NCBI GenBank assembly: GCA_022577435.1
Contig: JAKOON010000007.1
Location: 617,501-681,500 of the forward strand
DNA from: Embiotoca jacksoni
Taxonomy: Eukaryota > Chordata > Actinopteri > Embiotocidae
Direction: 5' to 3'
Length of the DNA: 64,000 nucleotides
Shown here piece by piece: positions 46,230 to 58,785 of this stretch (position 1 is the stretch's first letter; every line of letters starts with the position of its first letter). The translations under genes and the position numbers were made by a program. The notes below the pieces were generated by a model that saw only the letters and a list, made by a program, of their open reading frames with translations, had not been told where the DNA came from and did no database searches.

Positions 46230-48160
46230 GCTATCTTTACACATGTCTTTAACATGCATTCAGTATCGGGATCCCTTTTGGATACTACATTTACTCCCAA
46301 ATGTACTTAAGCACAATTTTGAGGAGCACTGTAGTCGTTCTATTTATGCTGTTTTACTGCACTTCTTGCTCCACCACGTTTCATAAGGAAATATTGCACT
46401 TTGTTCTCCGATACATCTATATGACAGCTTAGATGAAGATTTTACATATAACAACAGATAATACGTTTTTAAAATATATTACATTGTTAAAGATTAAACA
46501 AGTTGTTCCCAATCTTTCTGTCTGGTTGGATCCCCTTGTCACACATTTGACGTACAGCAAAGAGACATTTCCCTACAAAAACATCCCCAGTGGTTTCACT
46601 TGAAACAACACTTTGAGGCTCATTCGGGTAAATTGCTCGAATATGTCACAGAAACAACAAACATTGGAGAAAAGTCGAAGAAGTAAAACATCTGGGAGCA
46701 GGATATTGTTTTTAACCTTTTCCGAACCACCTTTCAGCCCCTCAGATTTCGTTTGTGACCATTTGAAGGGCCTCTAACCTCGGGTTGGGAACCACTGAAC
46801 TAGAACCATCTAATAATGTACTATAATAATTATAAATCTTGTACTGTAGTAAATTGTTGTTTTGTTACATTGAGTATATTTAGCTCCTCATTTGTCGTAT
46901 TTGACATAATTTTCTTGCAACCTTTACTGAATGCTTCCATCCTCTTTTTCGCTATGATTTTCTTCCATAACATTTACACCTAACGTTAAAATGTACCTTC
47001 AGCGTGAAACAAATGCTCCCTCGCCTTCATTAAATCTAACAGCTTGCTTTGTTTCACCGTCTTCAATCAGTCTGACATCTTGTCACCTATTCGCTCTGCA
47101 TAATTCAGGACTCATACATTTTTCTGCTGTGTACTGGTGATTTAACAGAGTTGCTGCCTTTTCACTTGGTTGTTAATGCGGCCTAATACTGTAATATATC
47201 GTGACCACTCTCTCCGAGGTTGTGCGGGCTGCATCTTGGAGGGCTTTACTTGTGAACTTCATGTTCTTTATAAACGGTCTGATTCTGCAAAATATTAAGG
47301 CCATCTGTGAAATTGTGTCTGCTGCGTCTCTCCTGTGGTTGGAAACATTCAATATACTTAAATCTATGAGCACTTTTACTCATCACATTCTCTCTCCATT
47401 TATTTACAATGTTATTCCGTTCACAATGCGACTCCGACCACTTTCAGAAATGAATCCGAAGATGTAATCTCAGTAAAAATCATGTTGCCGGAAGATAAAA
47501 ATTGCACTGAAATATGTTAATCAAAGCTTTCCCGAAGCCCTGAGTTTTTTTTCTTTTCTTTCTGCCAGCGAGCGCATTCGCAGACCTGCTTCAAATCTCT
47601 TTATGTCTAAGAAGTGTTTCATGTTTTTCGGCCCGCTGAATCAGATTTAATACTACATTCCTTTGGGGAACAATGCTCGACTAAGAATCACTTCAAAAGG
47701 CTACAACACTCGCTTGTAGTATGTGCAAAAAAAAAAAGTTTTGATCAGTGGTGATCCACTTTTTCTGGTCTACATCCATGAGGGAAAATATTTGGCTACA
47801 GTAGCACCGACTGAGATATATTCAAGAAGCATTTTCAAATATTTCTGTAATCACGAAGACATCCAAAAGTTATAAAATATGCACATCTAACCGTCTTAAT
47901 TACTCAGCGGCATGCGAACGGTCATTCCTTACAATCTTTCCAATAAGAATAAATATTCAATATTCAATCTGTTGAGAACAGATAAAGTTGAGCATGAATT
48001 CTAGACTTTGAACTGGAGCCTTTTGGGCAAAAACACAGTAAAACAAACTCTGGCCCATGAATTAAAAAGTCGAGGTGGCCCGGAAGCAGCGCGGCCCTTC
48101 GCCGGCTGTTTGGATTTGTAGTCTCTGATATCGGAGCCGTTTCCTGACTCTGCCCTCCAG
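46230..48160. other. Intergenic, nothing firmly recognised
   Basis: AT-rich. A stretch at 46690-46800 ending gggttgggaaccactgaac looks like a decayed repeat fragment. An 88-codon open frame at 47201-47467 has no recognisable features. Confidence 0.5.
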
Positions 48161-48164
48161 CCAG

Positions 48165-48500
48165 AGACAAAAGCTTTCACTCAAAGTGCCGCAACTGCTG
48201 CGCTATGAATGTTCCTGCAGAGTATTCCATCAGGAGTGACTCAGCAAAGACGTCCGCTCATTTCTGTGCATGGAGCAAAACAGTTGCTGAAAGCACAAGA
48301 AAAACACATTGGCTGCCAGATACACAAAGCAGAAAGAGCGATATATATATTGAGAGGGTCGTCTCAACGCTGTATAAACGGTCAGCCATTTGCTGCCCCT
48401 GTACCAGGCCTGCCTCAGTATTTGTATTATTTGTGGCCGTGTGTACTGCGTCACTGTCAAGTGTTCTCTAATATATGAATTTGTCACCAACGCACCTTCC
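48165..48500. promoter_or_regulatory. Conserved-looking noncoding block
   Basis: Unique, balanced sequence with both strands open for about 90 codons, which I read as chance. Includes gagtgactcagca (an AP-1-type TGACTCA) and cacattggctgcc (NFI-like) words. Confidence 0.25.
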
Positions 48501-49189
48501 TGCACTTTAAATTGTGATTAGGTTACAGCCAAATTTGATAGTCACTGTAATTGTATTCAGCCAATACGGAGTGAAATGCTTCTGAAAAGCTCTTTTGGGA
48601 AAATAAATAAATATGCAAATCAATAGATTTTTCAGCACAGAGATTCGCAAACTTTTCCGTTCGTGTGGCACTAAGTACCACACGAAATTTCCCCAGTACC
48701 ACTTCCCACTACCAACAGATAAATATATATTTATTTATAAAATAGAAATTCACTGATTTAACCATGAAATAGCCCCTTAAATGCTAAATAACAACAACAA
48801 AAGGCTTTAGTGAGTGCCAATTAAGTGTAGCACCAACACTAATCACTTAAAATTTTGCTGTTAGCAGCCTGCAGCTCTCTGAGTCTCTCTCTCTCTCTCT
48901 CATCTGACTTGTCAGGTCCAGCGTGGTCGCTCGCCTCTTCACTGTTTTTTTTGGGACTTTTATTGCCAGTTGTTATTTTAAATCCCACCCACTCGCTAAA
49001 ATCAACGGATGAGGAGTCCGAGTCCGACGGCGTCAAGCCAGCGTTATCGTTATGCTACACTGGATGGCACATTAAGGTGGATAAACACAGGAAAACTCTA
49101 TTTTCCAATGATCAACAACTCATTTCCACATCATGATGATGTGACGTGTGAATATGATACCTGTTGTTTGTAATCAAATGAAATGAAAT

Positions 49190-49570
49190 GGCTGCTTTTT
49201 ATGCCTCAGCATGCGAGATTACACAAATACAACATGGGACACGTGGAGGGAATTTCTCAAAGCTCGGCACAAACGCTCACTTTGACTCCGGGATGAACCG
49301 ATTCGATTTCTCTGGCCAAAGGTCAAAGGTCATGCGTTACCACACCAAACACACTGGTGGCCATAACTCCAGAATTCACTCGCCAATAACGACACCATTT
49401 CACGCAAATATCTAAATAGGACAAAGTGGGGAAGTGATGCCGTTTGATATCGGAAAAGGTCAAAGGTCAACACCACCGTGACATCAAAATGTTCTGTTTC
49501 ATTTCCATTATTAAACACCGTAACTCAGGAACAGAAGGGGGAAACTGTGACCACGTTTCATGTTTGATCC
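49190..49570 (+). repeat. Tandem repeat with 137 bp period, DR1 in each unit
   Basis: AGGTCAAAGGTCA occurs at 49320-49332 and again at 49457-49469, 137 bp apart, each followed by similar sequence (ggccataactccagaatt... / ccgtaactcaggaac). Part of a repeat type I recognise as common in teleosts. Confidence 0.75.
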
Positions 49571-50599
49571 AACACGGGTTCGGTGACACCAATCTTGAGC
49601 GTCCGCCTTGAAATGGTGCCGATTGTTTGGATCGTCTGCGCTGTGAGCGAAGTATCTACATTTTACAATTGATAGCTTCTTTGCTGCCACATCCATATTT
49701 GAAGCGTCGTTTACTGTCAAGCCGCTTCATTGGCACTAGCGTGTGAACACGCGTGCGGATTCCTTTCAAAGTCTTCACCACATAAATTGTATGAATCCGG
49801 ACCGATACGGATGTAAACTGCAAGTTGATGTGTTGATGGAGGCTTACAACCGCGAGGTGGTAATTCTGGTTGGATTTGGGCCAGCTGGAGTGCAATTTTT
49901 CAGCCTTACAGCGAGGCGCTTGCATACCACTGATAGTATATGTTTGGGAAGCAACTGGTTTAGCATACTCAAACTGAATATGTGGATTTACAAAAAAATG
50001 CAAAGAGCTCTTCTTGGTGTACGTGTTGCAGGAGTCAGTAAAAAAAAAAAAACATGAAAAACATGATCCGCTCAGGCCGGCTCGATTCGACCCATCCGTG
50101 ACTTTAAGGGTTTCTTCAGAAGACCAGCGTTTATAGTACAGAGATTTTCAAAGTAGAAACACGGATTACGCTTTACTGTACGAAGCCAAAACTTTTTAGT
50201 TTGGACTCCCACTTCGACAAAGTCGAGGTCTCCTCCAAATGGACGAGGAGGCTGCACTTCTTTTGATGAGGTGCTAATGTCAGCCCAAACATGACCTTTG
50301 AATTAAATTACGAAATGCTGAAAATTGTTAATCACCATTTCCCAACGTGAAAGGTAACACGTTTAAATTAGCTGGTGTAGTCTGACAAACCCAAAGCTGT
50401 TCGAGTTGCACACTGATGCGAAAGAGAGAAAATTATCAAATCCTCATATTTGAGAAGGTGAGAAGAGCATGAGGCTCTTTTTTGTGCGCATTTGTGTGTA
50501 ATTCATGAATCAAACAATGAATCAGTTCCTGAGATTGGTGTTGGTTAATTTTCTCTCTATGATTTATTCTGTTAATTGACTGATAATTTCACCACTAAT

Positions 50600-51010
50600 T
50601 CAGTCTGTATTTTCTCCCCTTCAACATCCTCACACAGTGAAGGATCTGCTTTCCCGGCCGTCTTAAATCACTGGCTTAAAGAATTTACTCCCCATTCCTT
50701 GTTGTAATTAGTCTGTAATAACATGCATCGCTTTTCAAACATTGTAAATCCCACCTTAAAACCATCGCTCTTTAAGTATCCTCTACTTCTTTCTTTTTTC
50801 TTTTTTTTTTTTTAGCTCTCTTGGAAGTGCATGCAGGGTTTATTCCTTAAGCGCCAACCGCCGCATTAATTCACAGAGGTCGAAAGGGAAGATGGATCCG
50901 AACTGAAGTCGGGTCTGTTGGAGCCGAGGAGGCCTGGAGAACAGAGAGCGGGAGCCATATGTTTAAGTCCTGTAATGCGGCGAGCCCAGTGAACGCACGC
51001 CGACTTGACA
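50600..51010. promoter_or_regulatory. Conserved-looking noncoding block
   Basis: Unique sequence with gttgtaattagtctgtaata and gccgcattaattcacag words around a T run at 50800-50814; CpG rises toward 51000. Confidence 0.2.
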
Positions 51011-51136
51011 TCGCAATCTGGAGTCGTGCACGAAAAGCAGCGCGGTTTTAACGGATAATGGGATGTGAAACCGCTCGCATATCACATCTGTGTGAGCGCG
51101 CTCGTGCTGCTGACGACCCCCCCCCCCCGCCCACCC

Positions 51137-51139
<3 letters not shown>

Positions 51140-51180
<41 letters not shown>
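51140..51180. repeat. (CA)n microsatellite
   Basis: About 20 perfect units after a C run. Confidence 0.95.
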
Positions 51181-51184
<4 letters not shown>

Positions 51185-51358
51185 ATCCCCTCTACAATGT
51201 GTCACAATCTATTACAGTCTCCGCCGCACACCGACACACACCGACACACACTCTGATTATTCTCACTGCCGGTCTTTTGTGTAGATACAACAACAAAAAA
51301 CTAAAAAACAAGCCCGCTTGCACACGCAGATGCAGAAGTGGAGTTTTCCATCACTCTC

Positions 51359-51407
<49 letters not shown>
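51359..51407. repeat. (CA)n microsatellite
   Basis: About 24 perfect units. Confidence 0.95.
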
Positions 51408-51411
<4 letters not shown>

Positions 51412-51689
51412 TACACACAAACTATTACACTCTCAACACACACGCACTCCAAGTGAATTCCCTGCCTGAACACATGCCGCATATCACGAGTGGAGTCCAA
51501 TCCTTCCTCTCCCTTCTCACTTATTTAACATGCAGGGCGTTAATTGTCTGCATGATGAATTGCAGCCATCTCGGCAGCGCCCATGTGACACATCCACGCA
51601 GGGTTGTTTATAAGCACAGATGTGGCAACATAATCCTCTGGATTCGCGGGGAGAATGTCAACGGAGAGCTCCTTCTCGTTTGCCTTGAT

Positions 51690-52520
51690 GAATCACGCTA
51701 TAACTTCGTTTCTTGCACAAGGCAGCGCCCGGCGCGTTCGGCATCATGTGCCGAGCGAGCGTCACCGCGCTCGTCGCGTCCGATTACGGGCGACGTCGAC
51801 CCCGGCGGTGCAGCTGCACGCGCGCTTCACGAGTCGTTTTCAGGATTTACGCGAAAAGATGTCAGATGTTTAAAGTAGTTTTGTCCAAGGTTGTTTTCCT
51901 CTTAGTTTCATTTTGGCAGCATCCCCTGTGCGGCGGTAAATCTTCATTATCGCGGTGTCTCTGCACGAGATCACGTGTCAAACGATGTGGGCAGCACGCA
52001 CGACTTTTACTGCTTTGCCTCGGTGTGAGCGTCTCGCTATGAACGCGGGTAAACAAAACCGACGTGCCTGCTTATTGGCTCCAACTCATCACTTCTTCTG
52101 ACCTCAAAACATACTTTACGTGATGGTCTTTATCCAAGACGGTGGGACAACGCACAACGCCAGCCGGCAGAGGCAGCGTGCCCCAGGCCTCCGAGCCGTC
52201 TCGGGTCACGACGAGTCACGTCTTCGCCGGAAAACAACGGCGCGGTTGATCGTTCGAATGCATCGAGTGACTTGCGTTTTTGCATTTTCCAGACGAGTGC
52301 CCTTTCGTGGCAAACAGTGACCGACCTCTGCCACGCGCAAACGGCGGAAGGACGGCGGCGTTGTGATAATGTCGCCACAAGTAATCTAAGGGAGGAGGTG
52401 GAGCTGAATACAAAGCGGCTGAGTTTGACTTTGCTCGGTGTCTCCTGACTCCTTCGCCCCCGTCCGCTGTCTTTCCCAAACTTTAACCGAGACTGCTGCG
52501 AGGTCTTCAACCAGACGGCA
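51690..52520. promoter_or_regulatory. CpG-rich block, no gene recognised
   Basis: CpG frequency is clearly above the background over some 800 bp, with several open frames on both strands that show no known domain. Could be an orphan CpG island or a promoter. Confidence 0.3.
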
Positions 52521-52849
52521 GATCGGATGACACTCATATCATAAGTATTCGTGAAAACAGTCACAGAGGGGTTTGTCTTAGGTTTTCACATAATGTACGA
52601 GGTCACATTTTTTGGTTTAAGTTGACTTATCATAGAAATAGTGCAATCGCATTAAGTTTGGAGCTTTGGCCAAGTCATATGAAGTCAACGAGATTGTTAT
52701 GGAAAAAGCTGGTAAGTAAATGTTGCTTTTTCATTTTTTTTTCAATGCGACCATAAACCGTGCACCTGCAGCCATTTTTCTCCAACTGTGTATCTTGTAG
52801 ATGTTGAACGTCACATCGCGTCTCTATGAGGGTTGTTTTGTGACTCTGT

Positions 52850-53180
52850 GATAATTTCGTCTCACTTTTTGGTCATTTTGTTACTGATTTTAATTTAATT
52901 TCATTCATGTGGTATCTCTGTGCTGTTTTTTTTGGTTTGTGGTGGTTTTCTCAACTCTGCAATAATTTAACCTTATCTTGGTCATTTTGCATCTTTTTGT
53001 TACTGATTTGGTATCTCAATGTAGTTGTTTGTTTCTCTTTATAAGTGTTTGCTTCTCTGGGTTTAAAAAAACAACTTATTTAGGTCTTTTTGAGTCTTAT
53101 CTCTTTGATTTTGCATCGTTTTGTTGTCATTTTGTGTCAAATTTTGATTGTTTAGTGTCTCATTTTGAGTCTTCTTTTGA
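52850..53180 (-). repeat. Degenerate minisatellite, inverted relative to 38 kb
   Basis: Recurrent gtcattttg, gtctcattttgagtc and ttgcatcttttt words: the complement of the motif at 38130-38470. Hydrophobic Phe/Cys/Ser open frames here are translation of the repeat. Confidence 0.65.
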
Positions 53181-53989
53181 TTTGTTTCAATAATCAAGAT
53201 CTTTTCAAAGATGGCTGATGGTCAATGTGGCCGATGCAAAGCTCCGCCTCTAAACCCAGAACTAACTTTGGTTTAGGGGCCACATTTTGAAATGCCTGTT
53301 GGATGATACACTGGGACCCTAAAAGACATTTTTCAAAGGATGTTTACTACAAAGAAAATGCTGATGCATCACATTCAATTGTGAATCTTTTAACTATTCT
53401 TTCCACCATATATTTTCAGTTTAGTTTTTGGCACCTGAGGAAGAAGCAGGAGAAACCTTTTGTTTTCATACCGGGTGAGCAAATGTCACTGAAATCAATA
53501 GGCCAGAAACTGTAAACTCCTCTCTGTGTTTTACAGTATTATCTCCTTAGTTTCAAACCGGTCTCCAGTGCTGAGGGGAGTCACTATTATTAGTTTACTG
53601 ATTCACCGAGTACTCGAACACTGGTGACTCAATGGCTTGTGCAGTTTTAACAATATCATGAAGACATCAGAAACATTAACTCGCCACAAAAACTGCAGCC
53701 AGTTGCAGAGAGAAGACGACACAACTTCCTGCTCAAGATGTTCGCAAGTAGACTATCAGTGTCGTAACTCGCTCCTGTCACGGTGTCATGTTTTCTTTTA
53801 CGTTCTCATTTCACACGTCTTCACTTCCTGACCACGCGTCTTCCCACCCTAAAGTGTGTACAGCTGTGTTTCATATTGCATATTTTTGCTTTTTATTTTT
53901 TTATATGTTCTACAGCCGGCCTTACAAAGTTTGTTGCATGCAGTGTGGATACAATTTCGACATACTACTAAAATGAAAATACGCTAAAA

Positions 53990-54280
53990 AAAAATGCGCT
54001 TGAACTTTGCATCGCAAGACGTAGCGCGACATTTGAATTAAAAGGAAAAAGGATGCAATTTGGAACGAGTGCTACGATTAAGGTTACGCTTCTTTTCAAT
54101 GCCTCTTCTTTTTCTTCTTCTTCTTTTTCTTCCTCTTGCGAATTGCAACCGGGCAGAGCGGTAGCGCCACCAACGGCCTTCCTTCATAATACGACTGGAT
54201 ACTTTTTGACATCCTACATTTCACATACTACGTATTGGGACATACTAAATCTTTTTTCTGGCGTACTAAACAGTTATGGA
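53990..54280 (-). repeat. TAGTATG-type MITE remnant, copy 3 (inverted)
   Basis: Reverse complement has tagtacgcc, tagtatgtccc, cgtagtatgtga and aggatgtc words as in the copies at 0.8 and 25.3 kb; cttgaactttg at 53999-54009 matches the complement of their caaagttcaag core. Confidence 0.55.
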
Positions 54281-54289
54281 ATTATTGGA

Positions 54290-56260
54290 ACACAGCAAAC
54301 TCGATGTTTTTCTCCGTAGTCGTTCCTCGCCACTCCCAGTATTAGTCTTCCTGTTTTTTTGTTTTGATTCTGCTTTTGCTCTTTTTTGTTTTTCGTGCCA
54401 CCGCAGCCTCGTCTATACATGTTGTGCTCTTTCAGTAAAAGACTCTGCTTTTACTTTTCCATTTTAGAGTCGTTCATTCGAGTCCCGTCCGTTCCTGCCA
54501 ATGTGTTGCAGACATAATCCAGACAACATATCTCCTCTTTCATAAACATGGTTTAAAACTGAGAGTTTCAGCTTTACAGACTGATTAAAATGCTGGAACG
54601 ACCGCATGTTAATTAACTCCAGCCGTCTTCCCTACTTTGCTTCTAAAAACAAAGTCCAGTGAACTAGAAATGTTGTGATTCCAAAAAGAAATATTCCGTT
54701 TTTTTTGTTTATTTTTACAGCGCTAAACTCATCTTGCATTGGAACAGATTTTGCACTGGGACAAACCAGAAAATGTGTAATTCCCTGGGAAGTATGTAAT
54801 GTGCTGAACTACAGACCGGTTTGAGACGCAGCCAAGGTTTGTGTTTGGTGCTGTTTCTTCCTTTGTCTGTCCAGTCATCGTGACTAATGCTCGAATGCCG
54901 CACAGTTCCTTCTGTCTGTTTCCCACTGCTACGAGGGGGGGGGATGTGCATCGCTTCTTTTGTGTGCGAAAAGACCCGAGCGGGCACCAGATGTTTAAAT
55001 AAACAAACAGTATGTATGTGTAAAAATGGCATTAACTATTACTTGCAACCATTATTTTGCAAGGAAATACTGTAAATATAACGTGACAGAATGAGCGGTG
55101 GGAAAAGTAGACCTCAACACGCCAAACAATGAAAGTAAATATATAAATAGTGGTGGTAAACAGAATTATAATACGCCAAGTACCGCCCGTAGTATGGCGC
55201 ATAATGTAAGAAGGTTACGTCTTGAAGTGTAAATGGAAAAAGAGACATTTGAGATAAATAGAAAGTAGGGTAAACAATAAGCTGCACAGAAATACACACA
55301 TGAATAAGTTATGATTAAATGCATAAATAACTGCATTTACATACGGGACAAATATAACTTTTGATGCCCTGTAAATGAGGTACACATGAATGTATCAGGG
55401 ATGTTGATCTTTTTAAAAGATGGTTTTAAGGGTTCTGGTGAAAGATCTCTGTGTGCACAATTACTGTTCGCTCAACTACAGAAGTCCTGGTTGGATTTAA
55501 TGGTCGTGCTGTAGAGGGGAAGCTGTGATTTATGTATGACTTCCGTCTTATTTTATGTTCTATTGCTCATTATATGATGATTTATGTGCCACATTCTTAA
55601 GTAAAAGGCAATTTTTCTCTCCTCGAATGAGTTCTGTTTTAATGTATTATAGTTGTATATTAGGAAGGAAAGTTTTTTGGAGCATGATGAGTATACTTTT
55701 TTGAGGTTTGTGGTTTTTAATGTAACGTTGTACTGTATGTTTCTAATGTACGGTTCTCAAATACAAATCTAACATGCTCATTACTGGAGGATTTACATTT
55801 TATGAAAATTTCTGTTTCACCAGAGGGAAGTAATTTACATCCCACTGTCTGACGGCTATACTTTAAAGATTAATATTGTAAATTAAAAACCTGTAAAATA
55901 TCTGAATTGCTATACATTGAACTACCCAATAGTTGTTTTTTTAAATACTCAAGAATATTGTGTAAGTCAACTTTATTGTCAATCACCATATATACAGAGA
56001 TCGAAATATTGTTTCTCGCAGTATATATATATAGTGCAAAGATTGTTTCACTTATATCAGATGTGACATTTAAATGCTGCAAAAAATGGTAATGCAACTA
56101 ATTAATTCACATTTGAAGGTGCCATGCTTCATAATTAACACCTTTAGGCTTCTTTAATTATGTTTTGTGAATTATTATTTAGATTTATTCAAGAGTACGT
56201 TTACAATTGCAGTGTCTTCAACTATAAATCCATGCAGGGTGGACACCTTTGAGCGTGACA
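54290..56260. other. Intergenic, nothing recognised
   Basis: AT-rich DNA with no coding exon or identifiable repeat. Confidence 0.5.
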
Positions 56261-56264
56261 CAAT

Positions 56265-56355
56265 AAACAACAACTACTACTGTTACTGCTACTACTACAC
56301 CAACAGCTACAACTACTACAACAACTACCACAACAACAACTACTACAATAACACA
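56265..56355. repeat. Imperfect (ACA/ACT)n repeat
   Basis: Runs of acaactact, acaaca and actactac; its translation gives a Tyr/Asn-rich frame that is not a gene. Confidence 0.85.
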
Positions 56356-57144
56356 ATTTTTCTTTATTAAGATTTCATCCTCCCTTATGAACAGTACTGG
56401 ATGAAGATCACTTTACTGCTTTACGAAGTAAAAGTACTGAAGTAGTATCAGCAAAATTAACTTTAAGAAGTTTAAACGAGCTCATTATGTGCAATTATTA
56501 TTAGTATAATTAAGGTATAAGCAGCAATTTAATGTCACACCTGATCCAGTTCGAGCTGCTTTTGACAACTTAATAGACTGTTTTTTATAGTTTGATCTTT
56601 ACCAGTAGTCACACTGAAGTGGTCATTAAAATTTGAATCCATAAAAAATTAAGGATGTCAGAACTATAAGGTGGATAATTTATTTTAGTGCAATGCAATA
56701 GAATTCAAGCAGACCTATATGTACATTACACTTGCACTCAAGTGCATTAGTTTAGACAATATACTTGCAACCATTAGCTAAAAACAGAAAATAATAATAA
56801 TTTAAAAAAAAATTTTGATTGAAGAAACACTTTCTTTTTTTTCAGGCTGATTTTCTGTTTACACAGAAACCAATTACATCATAAAGAAAAGAGGAAGAAG
56901 AAAAGAAACAACATTAAATACATTTTCCTCTAAAACAATATTGCGGTCATTCTCCCCACGTTTAAATCACCTGGAGGTCACGCTGCACCGGAGCAGTGTG
57001 CTGATGTAGGGCTGAATAAATGGAAGATACAGCACCTTTTTATTCACTACTCCATCACTGGAGTACGCAGGAGTATATGTGTGTACATACAGAGCATGTG
57101 TGTGTGTGAGAGAGTGAGTGAGCGGGGCAGCCATAAAGAAACCC

Positions 57145-57248
<104 letters not shown>

Positions 57249-57750
57249 CTCTCCCCTCTCTCGCTTCCCTTTTTTCCCTTCCCCGTCTCAGTCAAGGACA
57301 GTTTCGCTTTGGCACGGCGGGTCTGAACAGCTCCACGTTCCCGTTCTGTCAGTCTGTCCTCGTTTTCTTTGCCTGTATACTAACGGGATATTTTTTTTTA
57401 ATTTTTTTTTAGGATTGGTTCGTCCCCCCTCCCCTTTCCGCTTGCTCCCTCCCTCCCTCTCTCTCTCTCTCTCTCTCCCGTGATTGTATGTAAATCCGGT
57501 CGGGAGTGAGCCAGTAGGTGAGGGTTGGGGCTTGGTGGCTCCTACCTCGGTGGCGCACACGAGACCCGAGAGCGGCCGAGGTGAGATCGCTGCGCCGTCG
57601 GAGCTGTCCACTCCTGCCGTGGTGCTGAAACTCCTCCTGCACGCTCTTTTTTTTCCCCCCTTCGCCTTCACTGTAACGTTGATGTTATTTTGGGAACAGG
57701 ATTAACAGCCTCTCCTTTGGCTGCTTATAGGTGCAAACTTCTCCCGGGGA

Positions 57751-57751
<1 letters not shown>

Positions 57752-57803
<52 letters not shown>
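57752..57803. repeat. (CT)n microsatellite
   Basis: About 26 perfect units inside the candidate 5' UTR exon. Confidence 0.97.
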
Positions 57804-57804
<1 letters not shown>

Positions 57805-57979
57805 CAACGGAAATTATACACTACACCACTCGTGGATCTGACCGAAACCCGAGATTATCATTAATCACACTTTGTTGAGAAGTGTCTCTTCAGTCCGCCT
57901 CACCTCTAAACTCTTTGTTTTTTGGATTATTCTCCTGGATGGTTTACGTCTGGACACACAGGTAAGAGAACACGATCCC

Positions 57980-57980
<1 letters not shown>

Positions 57981-58031
<51 letters not shown>
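57981..58031. repeat. (GT)n microsatellite
   Basis: About 25 units beginning 20 bp after the candidate splice donor. Confidence 0.97.
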
Positions 58032-58037
<6 letters not shown>

Positions 58038-58463
58038 TGCGTGTTTGTGTGTTTTTTGTTGGACCAATTGTTTAACTCGCCCCCCTCCCCCCCATATCCC
58101 GACCACTCCGGGCTTCCACGAGAGACCCCCCCCCCCCCACACACACACACGCACAGACGCGCACACCACCCCTACATCCCCCCCCCCTTTTCTATGTCTG
58201 AGACCACCAGTTTAACCCTCATCATCGGTGAGGCGCCACAACTCTTTCCTAATAATCCACCAGGTCACTCAGAAAAATATCTCCCGATCTACTGCCTCGA
58301 GATTTTTTTTTCCATTTCAATTTACTCCGGGAGGCTCGAAATCACCTGCATACATCTGGGATACGTCTGAAGTTGAGATTATAGTTTCTGTAATTCTGTC
58401 ACTGAAGCACAAACAGTCCCCCCATTGTACCACAATCAATGTTGTTGTTTTTTTTTGGAGAGG

Positions 58464-58501
58464 GTGTGTGTGTGTGTGTGTGTGTGTGGGGGGGGGGGGG
58501 G
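58464..58501. repeat. (GT)n followed by poly(G)
   Basis: About 12 GT units then about 13 G. Confidence 0.95.
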
Positions 58502-58730
58502 TCCCCACGTTGCCCCAGAGCTTTTAATTTATCCATCGTAGTACTTAGTGTGTTATTTTTTTCTTTCCTTGGCACGCTAATCCTTGAGTGACACCGTTAG
58601 CAGCAGAGGGGATTATACTTTTGTTTTTCATCCTCAGTTTTGCGCCTGCACTCGTTGGGCTTTATGTTACAGACTCATGCGCCGGAGATGGCCATTAAAC
58701 TGTGTTGTTTTGCTGGTTTGAAAATGTATT

Positions 58731-58785
58731 GGGGGGCGCGCGCGGGGGTGGGGGGGTTAGGGGGGGGGGGGTGGTTGTTGAGGGG
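58731..58785 (+). repeat. G-rich tract, quadruplex-prone
   Basis: Five G runs of 6, 5, 7, 12 and 4 separated by short loops, including a GCGCGCG segment. Confidence 0.85.

Noticed and set aside
47201..47467. 88-codon frame with hydrophobic character
   Set aside because: Composition-driven in AT-rich DNA; an open frame also exists on the opposite strand.
51318..51878. 186-codon frame
   Set aside because: Begins in a CA microsatellite and continues into a CpG-rich block with other open frames on the same DNA; no domain.
58195..58232. ATG frame MSETTSLTLII followed by a GTGAGG donor
   Set aside because: Too short, flanked by C-rich low complexity, and not linked to any acceptor or known protein start.
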